This document shows positions 1 through 16,557 of a stretch of 64,000 bases of DNA, one piece after another. Each line of letters opens with the position of its first letter. The stretch's first letter is position 1. The notes under the pieces were generated by a model that saw nothing but the letters and a program-made list of their open reading frames with translations, was not told the origin of the DNA and searched no databases. Source of the DNA: Phaeosaccion multiseriatum (Eukaryota > Ochrophyta, other classes); the NCBI GenBank assembly GCA_965112735.1, contig OZ218957.1:930001-994000 (forward strand), given 5' to 3'. A program made the translations under genes and the position numbers.

Positions 1-183
1 CTGCGGCCCCCCTAGGCCGGCCAAATTTCGACTCTAGGCCTACTACTAGGCCTAGGCTTCTAGGCCAGTCTGGGGCCGAGAAGTTGAAGAATAAAATTGA
101 AGAAGGGAAAAACACCCGAGGGGGCCAGAGAACACTTCCACATGAGCAACTTTGTCCTTTTATATCCAGAGAAAAAGTCAAGT

Positions 184-1170
184 ATGATGAAGATCGCAAG
201 CGTGTTCCTGGTTTCCTTCTTCTGCTGGTCTATTGCATGCAGCGTTTCTGCCGCGGAGCCTTCTTTCGCCGTGCGCGCTTCGATTATCAAGAGTGTTCGG
301 GGGATACGAGGGGGTGCTTGTCCGATCGGCCGCGCAACCCCTTGCGACAGCGAGGGCTTCCCCAACAAGCCCGCTTATGGCTGGAACAAGGCCCCACCGA
401 AAACGTCGCTGGCGGAATTGAGCCCAGGACATGCGAAGAGTGCCAACTCGATCATGCTAAATCTTATTGAGATGATGCACTACGCTCCCGGAATCCCCGC
501 CTTTCTTTTTGCCCACAAGGTTGTGGCCAACTCGGACTTTTGGCTCAACAAGTTCGGTGGCGACTCGACGCGTCTCTTTCTCTTGATCATTTCCCAAGTC
601 CTGGCGTTCGCTGGAGGTTTGCCCGGTTACGTCATGCACACATACGAAGGGTGGCAAGTGACTCCGTTTCTCAACCCGCTTTGTGACAAGGAACAGCTCA
701 AGGTGTCTGCGAAAAACAATCAGTGGCTTCGTGAAGTTGCGTACAAATTCATCTTCGTCATGCAGTATGTTGCAGGGATGACTCTAGCGATGGCAGTCCT
801 TGGCCCCGACTTTCTAGGGGGACATTTCTACTTTCTCTTCTGGGTCGGCCTGGCCGTGGCGTATCTTGGAAACCAATCGTCGAAGATGACGCGCACTCTG
901 TTCGGACAGTCCACGTTTCCCTTGGCATATTGCACCTTCGTTCCGTTCGTGCTTGGCCAGATGGCTAACTTGTATGCCTGGAATAAGCTGGCGGGCGATA
1001 CAGTTGGAACCTGCATGGCAGTCGGTCCTGCCGCGCTCATTGCCTTCGGTGGCATGTGGGAAGGCTTGGTTGCGGAGACGACCTTCTTCCAGTACCATCA
1101 CTTCGTTGCTGTGGTCCTCTTCTTCCTCGGTACCTTTGGGCAACTTCACACGTTGGGCAAGCTGATGTAA
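184..1170 (+). CDS. Predicted secretory/plastid-targeted multi-pass membrane protein, unknown function
   Basis: A single open exon of 328 codons from the tandem Met at 184 to TAA at 1168-1170. I chose 184 because it opens directly on a signal peptide (MMKIASVFLVSFFCWSIACS, cleavage likely after VSA), followed by a short stretch with Phe and basic/hydroxylated residues (EPSFAVRAS). That layout fits the bipartite plastid targeting signals of algae with secondary plastids. An in-frame ATG at 97 would bury the signal. About six hydrophobic segments follow (around LLIISQVLAFAGGLPGYV, FIFVMQYVAGMTLAMAVL, YFLFWVGLAVAYLG, YCTFVPFVLGQMANLY, GPAALIAFGGMWEGLV, FVAVVLFFLGTFGQL). I do not recognise the family. 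The targeting is inferred and the function unknown. No intron is needed. Confidence 0.7.
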   Translation: MMKIASVFLVSFFCWSIACSVSAAEPSFAVRASIIKSVRGIRGGACPIGRATPCDSEGFPNKPAYGWNKAPPKTSLAELSPGHAKSANSIMLNLIEMMHYAPGIPAFLFAHKVVANSDFWLNKFGGDSTRLFLLIISQVLAFAGGLPGYVMHTYEGWQVTPFLNPLCDKEQLKVSAKNNQWLREVAYKFIFVMQYVAGMTLAMAVLGPDFLGGHFYFLFWVGLAVAYLGNQSSKMTRTLFGQSTFPLAYCTFVPFVLGQMANLYAWNKLAGDTVGTCMAVGPAALIAFGGMWEGLVAETTFFQYHHFVAVVLFFLGTFGQLHTLGKLM

Positions 1171-2066
1171 ACTCATGGCGGGCCGCTGCCTGTGGCTGTG
1201 TGGCTGTGTGACAGACTGACCGAGGCTACGGTCAGAGGACGAGCTGCTCCAGCGGTAGGCAGCTCATGCCACAACGGCAGCTGTGATGCGCGTATGGAAT
1301 GAGGAACAGGGCGGCTTTTCATCTGTCGTGGTTTGGGCTTCCAAAGAGGAGGGGGGGGGGGGAGAATTTAGAGGTTAGAGAGCGCGGTTTCGGGGCTACG
1401 CTGTAATGGCACATCAATTGGGCGGGGCTTGTGTACATCGATGCCGACGAAAGCGAATGTTGATAAGTCCACTCTCTTCGTAATGATAGACCCCTTTTTT
1501 TCAGTTTGTTTCTCCTCTCCCCCATTTCTCTTCTTCCTCTTTCTCACTGCTCTTTCTCCTCCCTTTCCTTCGTGGCCTCTTGCTGCCTCTTGTCCTTGGC
1601 CTGCTGAAGCCTCTGCCGCCTGCGCTCGTGCGCACTGCTCACCACCAGGGGAGCTTTCCCTGTTGCGCTTGGTGCCGGCTGCTCTGCAGCTCCTGTAGCG
1701 CTGCTCCCCTGACCTGCCATCCTCGCGCTTGATGAAGGCCCCTGCTCCCTCCACCTCCTGCTCTTGCGCTGCTCTCCGCTGCCCATGCCCGCGGTGAAAG
1801 GCCTGCAGCATCCCCGGGAGAGCTCCGGCTCTGGGAAGCTCCACGGCGACGTTATGAGAGCCCCCCGCCCTCCTTGCCCCTGCATTGGCCATGGGCACAC
1901 CAATAACAGTAGGCCCGACAGGAGTGGCATCACAACGACTTGACACGACCTCGACGCAGCACCGAAGTTGCAGCCCTTTGAGGTCTCTACTCACCTCGTA
2001 ACCACTGTGAAGACTGACCAGTCCTGCTTGCACTAGCAACGTCCTTGAATGTAAGCTACTGGGGAG
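1171..2066. other. No supported gene; pyrimidine-rich intergenic DNA
   Basis: This stretch lies downstream of the membrane protein and ends at the edge of the inverted duplication. A Lys/Arg-rich minus-strand reading frame of about 235 codons (1368-2075) exists, but it has no recognisable domain and one end crosses the duplication boundary. I treat it as non-coding or unproven. Confidence 0.4.
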
Positions 2067-4410
2067 GGGTGCCAACAGCCGAGGGACTCAGAGAGAGCGC
2101 CTGCTGAAACGCGGCGCTGGCGAGTCGTGGACCTGCTGGTGCTGGTGCTGGTGCTGCTATCCGTGCTCTCCCTGCCCTCAGTGCCCTCTCTCCTGTCGCT
2201 CTTCCTGCAGCGTGGAGGGGAAACACGAAGTCACCAGCGACTTTTCCCTCCCCGGCCCCCGACCCTGAGCTTCTCCGCCTCAATGAGCCCCCTTAGCGTC
2301 TTCAAGTAAGAGTAGCCAGTGTGTGAGCTGCTGGATGGGCTGATTCTGGATTTATCCTTTGCCATCTTCGTCCTTCCAGAGACCACACAGGGCCTCTGAA
2401 GTTGTCCTCTCGCCAGAGGGACATCTCAATGGACCTCAGAGTCGTCAGCTCCACGAAGATGCGCCTCAGGAGGCCATGGGCGGCTGTGTATTCAGTCTCC
2501 CGACTCTCCTCCTCCACCTTCCTTCTTTTTAATGCTACCCGCATTTTGCGCCTAGCTGTATCCTCTCCATCTTCACCATCATAATCCTATCCTTCCCATC
2601 CCATCCTCTCGCTTGTTGCCTTCGTCATCTTGTGCACCCGCTCTAACACTCCCTCCCTCCCTCCTTCTTTCCTCTAGTGCTACTCTGGTGCTAATGTCTC
2701 CTCTCTCTGCTCCGCTTTTCTCCTCCATAATCCCTTCACCCGCTTGTATAGACTGTTGAACTCGAACTATATGGCGCCCTCTGATGCCTTCTCACTCCTT
2801 TTGCAGCACTCAAGGTTTGGAGGGTCAGTTTGTGCCCCCCACTGAATCTTTAGACCTCTACCCTAGCCTCTCCAGCAAGCACCTCGGTGCGCTTCCAGTA
2901 GTCAGATTTCCTTGCGCCATCGCGTAGGAGCTCAGCTGCCGTACCGCCTTCAAATAATACTACTTCGGCACCCTCATCCTCAACCTCCCTGTCTAGTGAT
3001 ACAAGGTATCTCCGTCGCCATTTGAATGGCCCCCCTAGTCCCTCCGTTGCCCCGCCCCGCCCGCCCCCCGCTTAAAAGCCCCCAGCATATGTTGAGCATT
3101 GTATTGCTTCTGACATTCACTCTCCTTCTTCTTTCTACTTCTTCTTCGCTTACTACCATGGCCTCTCCCGTCCCCAAGATCAAGCTGTCGTACTTCGACA
3201 TCGAAGGTGCTGCGGAACCTGTACGACTCGCGCTGGTCCTAAGCAAGACCCCCTTTGAAGATGAGCGCGTGTCGTTCGCCGACTGGGGCGAGTTCAAGCC
3301 CAAGACACCGGGGGGACAGCTCCCTGTGATGACGGGTACGTCGGGCGTGCGAGATCACTCGCGTTGTTCTCTCCTGAACCTCTGGTATCTTTTGTTCTTC
3401 GCTCCTTCCTCCCTCATTGGGCTGGCGCCGTTCTCTCTCTTACCACCACGCCTCACGCTGCCATCATTTGTTCTTCTCTCCCTCCCTTACTCACTCACTC
3501 ACTCACTCCCTCAGTTGATGGCGGCGAGATGAGGACTCAGTCCAAAGCTATGCTTCGATGGGTAGGAGCGACCTTTTCCAAGACGCTTTATCCCACGGAC
3601 CTGCTTTTCGAGGTGGAGGAGGCGATCGGCGTGGCTGAGGATCTCGGCAAGGACCTCCAACCGGGGTTGTACATGGGCATGAAGCCTGAGATCTTCGGTT
3701 ACCCGGAGGGTCACAGCAAAACGGAAGAAGGGCAGGCGGTGGTCAAGAAGGTCCGAGAAACCTTCTGCAGCGAGGCGCTACCCAAGCATTTGGCACGTAT
3801 GGAGTCCCTAATGAAGGCGCATGGAGGCAAGTGGCTGGTCAAGGGAGACGAACCGACCGTGGCCGACTGCTGCGCGGTGCCCGTGCTGCGTTCCTTGTCG
3901 CGTGGACATATGGATCACATCCCGAAATCGTGTCTTGATTCGCATCCTGCCATTGTGCAATACATCAAGAACTTCTGCGCTCTGGAGGGAGTCAAGGGAC
4001 GCTACGACAACGGCATCTTTTAACGTGGGTATCGTATATCAGCAGGGCGACCAGGGGAAGGTCGTGCTTAATCGATATGAGTCCCCGCAGGGAGCAGGGG
4101 CAGGCCGTATGGAGTGTCGGTCATGAATAGGACAGGGGGGAAAGTGAGATGAGGGTAACAGGGCCTTGGAAGGTCGCAATGTGCTTCAGCAGGGAAGCAG
4201 GGGGGGGGGCAGTGCGTTTCATCAGGACAGGGGAAGGCTTTAATGAGCTTCCGCAGCGACGCTCCTGTCAGCAGGGCACACTGAACGGCTTAGAGTAGAT
4301 CCGACAGAGTATTATTGGGAGGTCCTAGGGCAGTACAAGGCTGCATGAACTTCAGCAATCTTAATTGATTCACAGGTACTGGTACCATAGAACCAAAGAG
4401 TGTAAAGAAA
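2067..4410 (+). repeat. Left arm of a large inverted duplication containing the intact GST gene
   Basis: The sequence from the GGGTGCCAACAGCCGAGGG edge (about 2067) to GTGTAAAGAAA (about 4410) recurs in inverted orientation at about 37775-40501. The arms share the whole GST gene, its upstream region and its 3' flank. The GST second exon is almost identical between arms (509 nt in both, one Gly/Ser change noticed). The far upstream portion carries several indels. Direct comparison of the two stretches shows this; the exact edges are good to about 10 nt. Confidence 0.9.
3158..4023 (+). CDS. Glutathione S-transferase, sigma-like (intact copy)
   Basis: Two exons, 3158-3335 and 3515-4023, joined by a GT-AG intron (GTACGT donor, CTCCCTCAG acceptor) in phase 1, give 228 residues. 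The N-terminal thioredoxin-like GST domain shows KLSYFDIEGAAEPVRLAL with the likely catalytic Tyr12, the cis-proline strand GGQLPVMTVDG across the junction, and the glutathione-contacting TQSKAMLRW. The C-terminal half has the helical GST domain with KGDEPTVADCCAVPVL. This pattern matches sigma-class GSTs, which conjugate or isomerise glutathione-linked substrates in the cytosol. An in-frame upstream ATG at 3089 would add a hydrophobic leader (MLSIVLLLTFTLLLLSTSSS), so a secreted or ER isoform is possible. A TTAAAAG element lies just upstream of that ATG. The gene sits in the left arm of an inverted duplication; its twin near 38-39 kb is broken. Confidence 0.88.
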
Positions 4411-4893
4411 ATTGCGTAATTTTTACACTGTGTGCTGTGATCGTATGGCCGAGCCCCCGCCGCCTCTGCCTCGGTCCTGCCCTCCTCTTCTTCTGGGCAT
4501 ATCATCAACACTAGCTATGATACCCCATGAGCATAACATCTTTCGTCTGTTAACCAGGGAACGCTAGGACAGACACGGCCTTCTGCCGAGCTTGACAAGC
4601 CAGTGTTTGTTTGTCGACACTGCCGGCTCTGCTCTTACCCTGCCCATACACCTTCGCCGGGGGGGGGGGGGGAGGGGTTATTCTAGAACGGCTAGTTACT
4701 TCTACTTGCCGCCTTTTCTCTCTCTCGTGTGTTGCCACCGGGCTCCTCAGCACATATCAGTAGCGGCAAACACGTCCACTCCCTGAATCACGCACAACAC
4801 ACACACAACAGCACAGCTCACCAACACACCGCAATGACCCTACCGACCCAACCGACTCTACCAACCCCACCGACCACGAGAGGGACCAAAACC

Positions 4894-5027
4894 AGCACCT
4901 CAATTGCTCTCGATAGTCAGACCAAAGCACCTCAATTGCTCTCGATAGTAAGACTAAAGCACCTCAATTGCTCTCGATAGTCAGACCAAAGCACCTCAAT
5001 TGCTCTCGATAGTCAGACCAAAGCACC

Positions 5028-5053
<26 letters not shown>
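4894..5053. repeat. 32-bp tandem repeat, five units, running into the end of IFT81
   Basis: Unit AGCACCTCAATTGCTCTCGA plus TAGTCAGACCAA starts at 4894, 4926, 4958, 4990 and 5022 with a strict 32-nt period and few substitutions. The last unit contains the stop codon and final residues (TIESN) of IFT81 on the minus strand, so the other units repeat the gene's end downstream of its stop. Confidence 0.9.
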
Positions 5054-9627
<4,574 letters not shown>

Positions 9628-9883
9628 GTCGGACGAGGGGGGGGACTCTGGGCTAAGAATGGGCAATGGGCAATCGGCAACGCTAACAGTTAAGGGGCGG
9701 AGAAGCTGAAACTTCGACGACTCTTAACGGGTTTGGCGCATCCCGCCCGAACTACGCGGAAGCCCCAATTCAATTCTCAGGATCAGGATCAGGATCAGGA
9801 GCCACGATAGATAGACGGCGAGTGAGATGTAGAGGAGACACTGCTGATGAGTGGTGTGGCGATTGCCGCAACGAAGGAGGGAG
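9628..9883. promoter_or_regulatory. Divergent intergenic region between IFT81 and the kelch gene
   Basis: Only 256 bp separate the two start codons, so both promoters must share this stretch. It contains CGACTCTTAACGGG at about 9718, whose CGACTCTTAAC core reappears as the terminal arm of the hairpin downstream of the kelch gene. No clear TATA box was seen. Co-regulation is inferred from layout alone. Confidence 0.45.
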
Positions 9884-11636
9884 ATGGTCACTGGCGCCCA
9901 GATGGGCGACCAAGACGATGGAGGCTGTAAGGAAGTACACAAGACGGCTGGAGGCGGGCCTGAGAGCCCTGGAGAGGAGGGAGGAGAGACGGATAAGGAG
10001 AAGGATGGTGACGAGGAAGAGGAAGATGGTGGAGACAGCGAGGGAGAGGAGGATGGGGGAGATGGCGAGGGAGATGAGGAGGACGAGGACGAGGAGGAGG
10101 ACGAGGAGGAAAACGAGGATGAGTTCAGCGACGTGGACTTCTACGAGCACATTGGGGAGAACGTTCTCGAGGCTGTCGACGAGGCTCTCCGAGAGTGGAG
10201 GGGAAGCGAGGCCGAGGCGTCGAGGAGGCTTTTGCCAACAGAGGCAGGACCTTCGCTGGGCTTGATGCAGCGGTGCGTTGTGTGCACGCTGCCGCTGGGC
10301 ACGTGCCTTCACGCCGCAAGGACGACTGATCCGGCTACCCACGTTACGTCCTTCGCCACCACGTACCGGCACAGTAGCAGCAAAGCACACTTTGAAGCTA
10401 CCGGAAATGTGAAAGAGGAGGAAGACGAGGTGGTGAAGAAGGAGGACGACAGAGGCGGAGGGGTTGAAGGCGGTGAGAGGTGTGAGGGGGCTGAGGGCGC
10501 TAGTGGCGAAGCTGAGGGCATCAATAGGGAGGAGGCGGAGGTGAACGATGCAGACACGATTCTGGGAGGACTACCCCCCGACCACGTGACGATGGCAATG
10601 GAAGACATGTCGGATGTGCTTGCCCTTGATGCGTGTGACGGGGACGGCCGCCGAGACCATGGGAGCGAGCGAGCCGAACCTGAGGAGGCGTGGATGCGGC
10701 CGCAGCCACTCATCGAGGAGCTTGCCTGGGTGCGACCCGCCTGCAACCTTGCCGACGTCATCAATGGGGACCGCGTCGATCTCTCCCGTCCAACATCTCG
10801 GGCGGGGCACAGCTTAACCTTGTTGGAGGGGGAGGGCGGGTGGAGAGAAGATACGCGAATGTTGGTGCTTTATGGTGGGTTTGCCACTGTCAAGGGGGGC
10901 GTGTTCAAGCCCTACTCGTCCACCACTCTTGGACGGGAGGAGAGGACGAGGTACTATGTCGATGTGCACGTGTTTCGACTCAGTGACAACACCTGGCACA
11001 AGCCGGAGACAAGAGGGCGACAGTCCCTCACCAAGACAAGGCAAAGAGAAAGGGAAAGACAACGGCAAGAACACAAAGAAGGAGGAGGCACCACCACCGC
11101 CGCCGCCGCCACCGCAAATGATGCCACCTCTACTCCTGCTGCTGCTGCTGCTGCTGCTCTGGCTTCTGCCAAGGAGGAGAGATGCAGTGGGGATGAGGAC
11201 GACATCCCCGCGGGTCGCTATGGACACTGCGCCGTGGCGGTAGGGCCTGAGACGATGTGGATGTTCGGAGGCAGATGCCAAACGGCCGTGCAGGGCAGCG
11301 ATACTTTCCTGCTCTGTACTCGCACGATGCGTTGGAGCAGGCTCTGCCAGGAGGGGTGAGTCAGTGAGGCAGTGGGCCAGTGAGGCAGTGGGGCAGTGAG
11401 GCAGTGCGGTAGTGCGGCAGTGAGGCAGTGAAGCGGTGAGGCAATGAAGGGGTAGGGAGGCGGTGCGGCAGTGAGGCAGTGAGGCAGTGAGGCGGTGAAG
11501 CAGTCAGTGACTTAGGGTAGTCAGTCAGTGGGACAGCAGGTCAGTCAGTAGGTCAGTCAGTGGGAAAGTGGGTCAGTGGGTCAGTCAGTCACTTATTTTC
11601 GCCCCCATGGCCCGCTCGCTTCTCTTGCTCCGTGTC

Positions 11637-11699
<63 letters not shown>

Positions 11700-12815
11700 C
11701 TGCGCGTGTGGCAGGAGTGGGCCCCGTCCGGAGGCGCGTGTGCACAGCGCCGCTGTCAACGTCAACGATCGAGTCCTCATGTTTGGGGGATGCGATCTGC
11801 AGGGCATGAGGAACTACAATGACTTATGGCTGTGGTGAGTCAGGCAGCACGTCAGGGAGAGAGCGATGGAGGGAGGGACGGAGGGTCCCGATTCCACACT
11901 CCCCTTCCCCTCCCCCTGTCCCCCCTCCTCACACCCCCCCGCCCTTACAGCCGCCCTCCTTACCCTCTCTCCCTCGCCACCCTTCCTCCTCGCCACCCTC
12001 TCGCGCCACACCAAAACGAAAGGGACGTGGCCTCTCAAACATGGGCGGAGCAGATCGCAGTGGGCGTGCCCCCTGCCCCTCGCTACGGACACTCGCTGGT
12101 GGTGTGCCCGCCGCACACTGCTGTCGGCGACACCAACCGCGCACACGCACGAGTCATGGTGCGTCCTCGTTTACGTACCTACTTACGTACCTACTTACGT
12201 ACCTACCTACTTACGTACCTACTTACGTACCTACTTACGTACCTACTTACGTACGTACTTATGTACTACACACACAACACAACAGGTACTAGGAGGTTGC
12301 TTTGTGACGTCTCTGCAGGAGGAGGGCGTGCCTGCAGACGCGGAGGATAGGGACTTGCAACTGAGGGTGGTGGCCGACATGGTGACAAGGGCCTACGAGG
12401 AGGAGGACGCAGAGGTGGTCATGGCGGGGGTGGGACAGCTCGGGGACCTGAGTCACACAGGGAGTGCGCCGGTGAGTAGGGGAGGGGAGTAAGTATAGTA
12501 GTAGGGGGGGAGGAAGGGGGAGGGGGCTGGCCTGTGTCCTCCTGTCCTGGACGCGTCTTGCTCGCCACTGAGTACCGCACCTCACCTCACCCTCTTCTCT
12601 TGTTGTTGGAAATGCACGTATAATGTGTACGATTGATTGGGTACGGATTTCGCATGTCTCTCTCTCTCTCTCTCTCTTGCGGCACAGTCGTGGAGAGAGA
12701 TACCTCGAAGGCAAGCGCAGCATGCAGCGGCCATCGCCGCACGAGAGAGGTGTGTGGAGGGGCAGAGAGAGGAGAGGAGGGGTGGGGAGGACACAGAGAT
12801 AGAGAGACGAGGGAC

Positions 12816-12869
<54 letters not shown>

Positions 12870-12910
12870 GGGTGGGAAGGACACAGAGAGATCGAGAGAT
12901 GAGGGACGGA

Positions 12911-12954
<44 letters not shown>

Positions 12955-15900
12955 GGTGGGAAGGACACAGAGAGATCGAGAGATGAGGGACGGAAGAGAG
13001 AGAGACATGGAAGAGAGATGGAGAGAGGGAGAAGGAAAGGGCCCGTCCACCCACCCACCCATCCATCCATCCACTGCCATCCCGCCATCCGCTGCTATCC
13101 CAACCCACCGTACGCACCCTCCGCCCCGTCCACAGACAGAGCGCACTGTTGGAGGACGATCTTCATCGCCTCAAGCAAGAGAAGGAGGCGGTGGATTACT
13201 GGGCCAAGCTGACAGCCAGGTACGATATACACAGGGGGTTGATGATGTTAGCGTTGCGTTAACGTTACCCTAAGATGCCATGGGTAAACGTCATCCATCA
13301 CTTGATTTTGACCATCTTGGATGGAGTCACCGGACCATACTTTCCCTACCGAGGTCAGGAAACTGAAACTGAGACTGGAACTGCTCCCTTCTCCCTACAC
13401 CCTCCCTTCCTCCCTCCCTCCCTCCCTCCCTTCCTCCTTTCTTCCTTCATTCCCTCCTTCCCTCCCTCCCTCCTTTCCAGTCACCCCGAGCCGCTGCTGG
13501 ACCTAGTGTGGTTGGACGCAGAGGAGATGGTGTGGAGCTCTCCTGCCTCGCAGCTGCCCTTCATCTCCGGCAAGAGGCCCAAGGCGAGGATGAACTTCTC
13601 GGCACAGCTGCAGGTAGGTTGGATCACCAACTGCTCTGCCTACTCCACTCTGATCACCAACTGCTCTGCTCTGCTCTGCTCTGCTCTGCTGTATCACCAA
13701 CTGCTATAGTATGCTATGCTCCCGTACGGGCTCTCACCGCCTCGAAGCTCCCTCTCCTTAAGTCTGCACTGCATGTGCTGCTAAGCCGTATTTAGCCTTA
13801 GCCTCACCTCAGCTCCTATTTCCTGACGTCACCCGCCACCCTCTTCCGGTGTGCACTGCTGTGCTGCGGCTTGTGTGCCCTCTTCCCCTCCTCCCCCCTC
13901 CCTCCTCCTCCTCCTCACCACACTCAGGGGCGGCAGCTCGTAGTGTGGGGGGGCAGCGCACCATCCACCAAGACCACCGCCGTCCTGCCGCCCGACGTGC
14001 ACATACTCGACCTCCCATCCATGCGCGTAAGTTGTCATCCATCGCCCGTCGCCATTTGTTGCCATCTTTTTTTGCTTTTGGCATGACTTCGCTTGCGATC
14101 CACCTTCTGCTCTGAGGCAACCCTCCCCGCCCCTCGCCTTCGTTGTATGATGTGTCCATCTCACGTCCTTCCATTGCCATCCGTCCCCCAACCCCCCCAC
14201 CTCTCACCCCTCCCTTCATCTTCCCATGGCCCATCCATTGTCATCTACTGCCATCCATCCACTGCCATCCATCCATTGCCATCCATCCATCGATTGCCAT
14301 CCATCCCCTCCACAGTGGTCGGTGCCAGCGGTGCGGGACACCCCTGAGGGCGTGTCGCAGCGCCTATCAGCGGCTGCCACAAGACTGAGAAGGCACCGGA
14401 GGGCGTTGAGAGGCGCCATCGACACCGCAAGGTGCAAAGGGGTACCCGGCAGTCGGTGAGTGTCAAGAGAGAGAGAGAGAGAGGCATGTGGGCAGAGAGG
14501 GAGAGAGAGAGAGAGAGAGACAGAGGCATATGGGCAGAGAGGGAGAGGCGTATGGGCAGAGAGGGAGAGGCGTATGGGCAGAGAGGGAGAGGCGTATGGG
14601 CAGAGAGAGAGAGAGGCATATGGGCAGAGAAGAGAGAGAAACGCGTATAACCCAAACCCCTGATCCCCCTTCGAATCTCCAAACCCCAACCCCAAGAAAC
14701 TTCGCAGTTACAGAAGCGGAATGCTCTGCTGTTGTTGCACTGTGGCGGTTTCAAAGCCTGCTGCAGGAAAAGAACAACTCAGAAGCCCTCCTGCACGCAC
14801 CCACGGGTCGGGCGGGGCACGGGTGTACTAGCGTAGGGCAGCGCCTTTGGTTTTTTGGGGGATGGGGCGAGGAGGGAGTATTCGATGACTTACTGGTGCT
14901 CGACGTGGAGACACGAGAGGAGAAGGTGAGGGAGGGAGGGAGGGAGGGAGGGAGGGAGGGAGGGAGGGAGGGAGGGAGGGAGGGAAGGAGGGAGGGAGGG
15001 AGGGAAGGAGGGAGGGAGGGAGGGAGGGAGGGAAGGAGGGAGGGAGGGAGGGAAGGAGGGAGGGAGGGAGGGAGGGAAGGAGGGAAGGAGGGAGGGAGTG
15101 AGGGAGGGAGGGAGGGAGGGAGGGAGGGAGGGAGGGAAGGAGGGAGGGAGGGAGGGAGGGAGGGAAGGAGGGAGGGAGGGAGGGAGGGAGGGAGGGAGGG
15201 AGGGAGGGAGGGAGGGGAGGGAAGGAGGGAGGGAGGGAGGGAGGGAGGGAGGGAGGGAGGGAAGGAGGGAGGGAGGGAGGGAGGGAGGGAGGGAGGGAGG
15301 GAGGGAGGGAGGGAGGGAGGGAGGGAGGGAGGGAGGGAGGGAAGGAGGGAGGGAGGGAGGAATTTGGGAGGTGAAGGCGTAGAAAGGGAATTGGGGTGCT
15401 CTCTTCTGGCCTTGTGTGTTTGCCTTTTTCTCTCTCTCTCTGTCATTGTGTCTCTCTCTGTATCTGTTTTGACTCTCTCTCTCTCTCTGTCATTGTGTCT
15501 CTCTCTGTATCTGTTTTGGCTCTCTCTCTCTTTCTGTCATTCTGTTTGTATCTCTATGGCTCTCTCTCCTTGTGTCCATGGCCTTGCTCTCTTATCTCTG
15601 CCTCTTTATCTCTGTCTGTATATGTATATATTTCTGTCTCCCTTTCTGTCTGTGTTTGTCTGTCTCTCTATCTGTCTATCTGTATATATTTATGTGTCTC
15701 TGTTTCTGTCTGTATTTATGTGTCTCTCTCTCTATCTGTCTATCTGTATATATTTATGTGTCTCTCTTTCTGTCTGTCTCTATCCCAAGGAGCGCCGTCT
15801 CGAGGAGGAGTTCCATCAACGCCTTGAGAAGGTACGTGGCCTCTCCCTGTCTCTCTGCGTGTAGATGTCTTTCCCTCTCTCTCTCTGTGTGTGTATGTCT

Positions 15901-16526
15901 CCCTCCCTCCCGTGTCTGGGTCTCTTTCTCCCCCCCTCTCTCTCCCTCTCTCTCCCTCTCTCTCCCTCTCTCTCCCTCTCTCTTCCTCTTTTCCCCTCTC
16001 TTCCACTCGTCCACCCACCCACACACGCATGCCCGCCCGTATCCACCAACATATCTACCCACCCACCCGCCACTTCACGCACCTCACCCCACACCCTCAC
16101 ACACCCTACACCCTCACACACCCATGCACCACGACGGCACACGCCCATTCATCACCCACAGGAACGGCAAAAGAGAGACGATGACGAGCGCCAGAGGCTC
16201 CAGCTGCTCGCAACACAGGTACGGCAAGAGGTGGAGACGTACCTCGAGCGAAGGGCGGGGAGGGGGGGTAGAGACGTAGAGACCGGAGGGGAGAGGGGGG
16301 AGAGGAGGAGCGGAGAAGAGAGGGGTGGAGAGGGAGAGGGGTGGAGAGACTCGGCAGCCAAACGCTCAGCACATGACACAACACGCCAAACCATGGAACA
16401 TCACAGGAGCGAATACGCAAGGCCGAAGAAATGCAGCGAGAGGCTGAGGAGCGCCAAGGCCTATACAGAGAAGACTTGCTCAGTGCCATTCCGGAGCTCA
16501 CCGTGGCGCCCACCCCGCAGGCAAGT

Positions 16527-16557
<31 letters not shown>

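Noticed and set aside
1368-2075. Lys/Arg-rich minus-strand reading frame of 235 codons
   Set aside because: No domain, pyrimidine-rich sequence bias explains the openness, and it crosses the duplication boundary.
2302-2544. Minus-strand frame in the duplicated region, possibly a duplicated exon
   Set aside because: The matching right-arm sequence has indels that destroy the frame, so it shows no sign of coding constraint.
14751-15446. Pro-Pro-Ser-Leu repeat protein, minus strand
   Set aside because: It is the complement of the GGGA array in a kelch intron; no family features.
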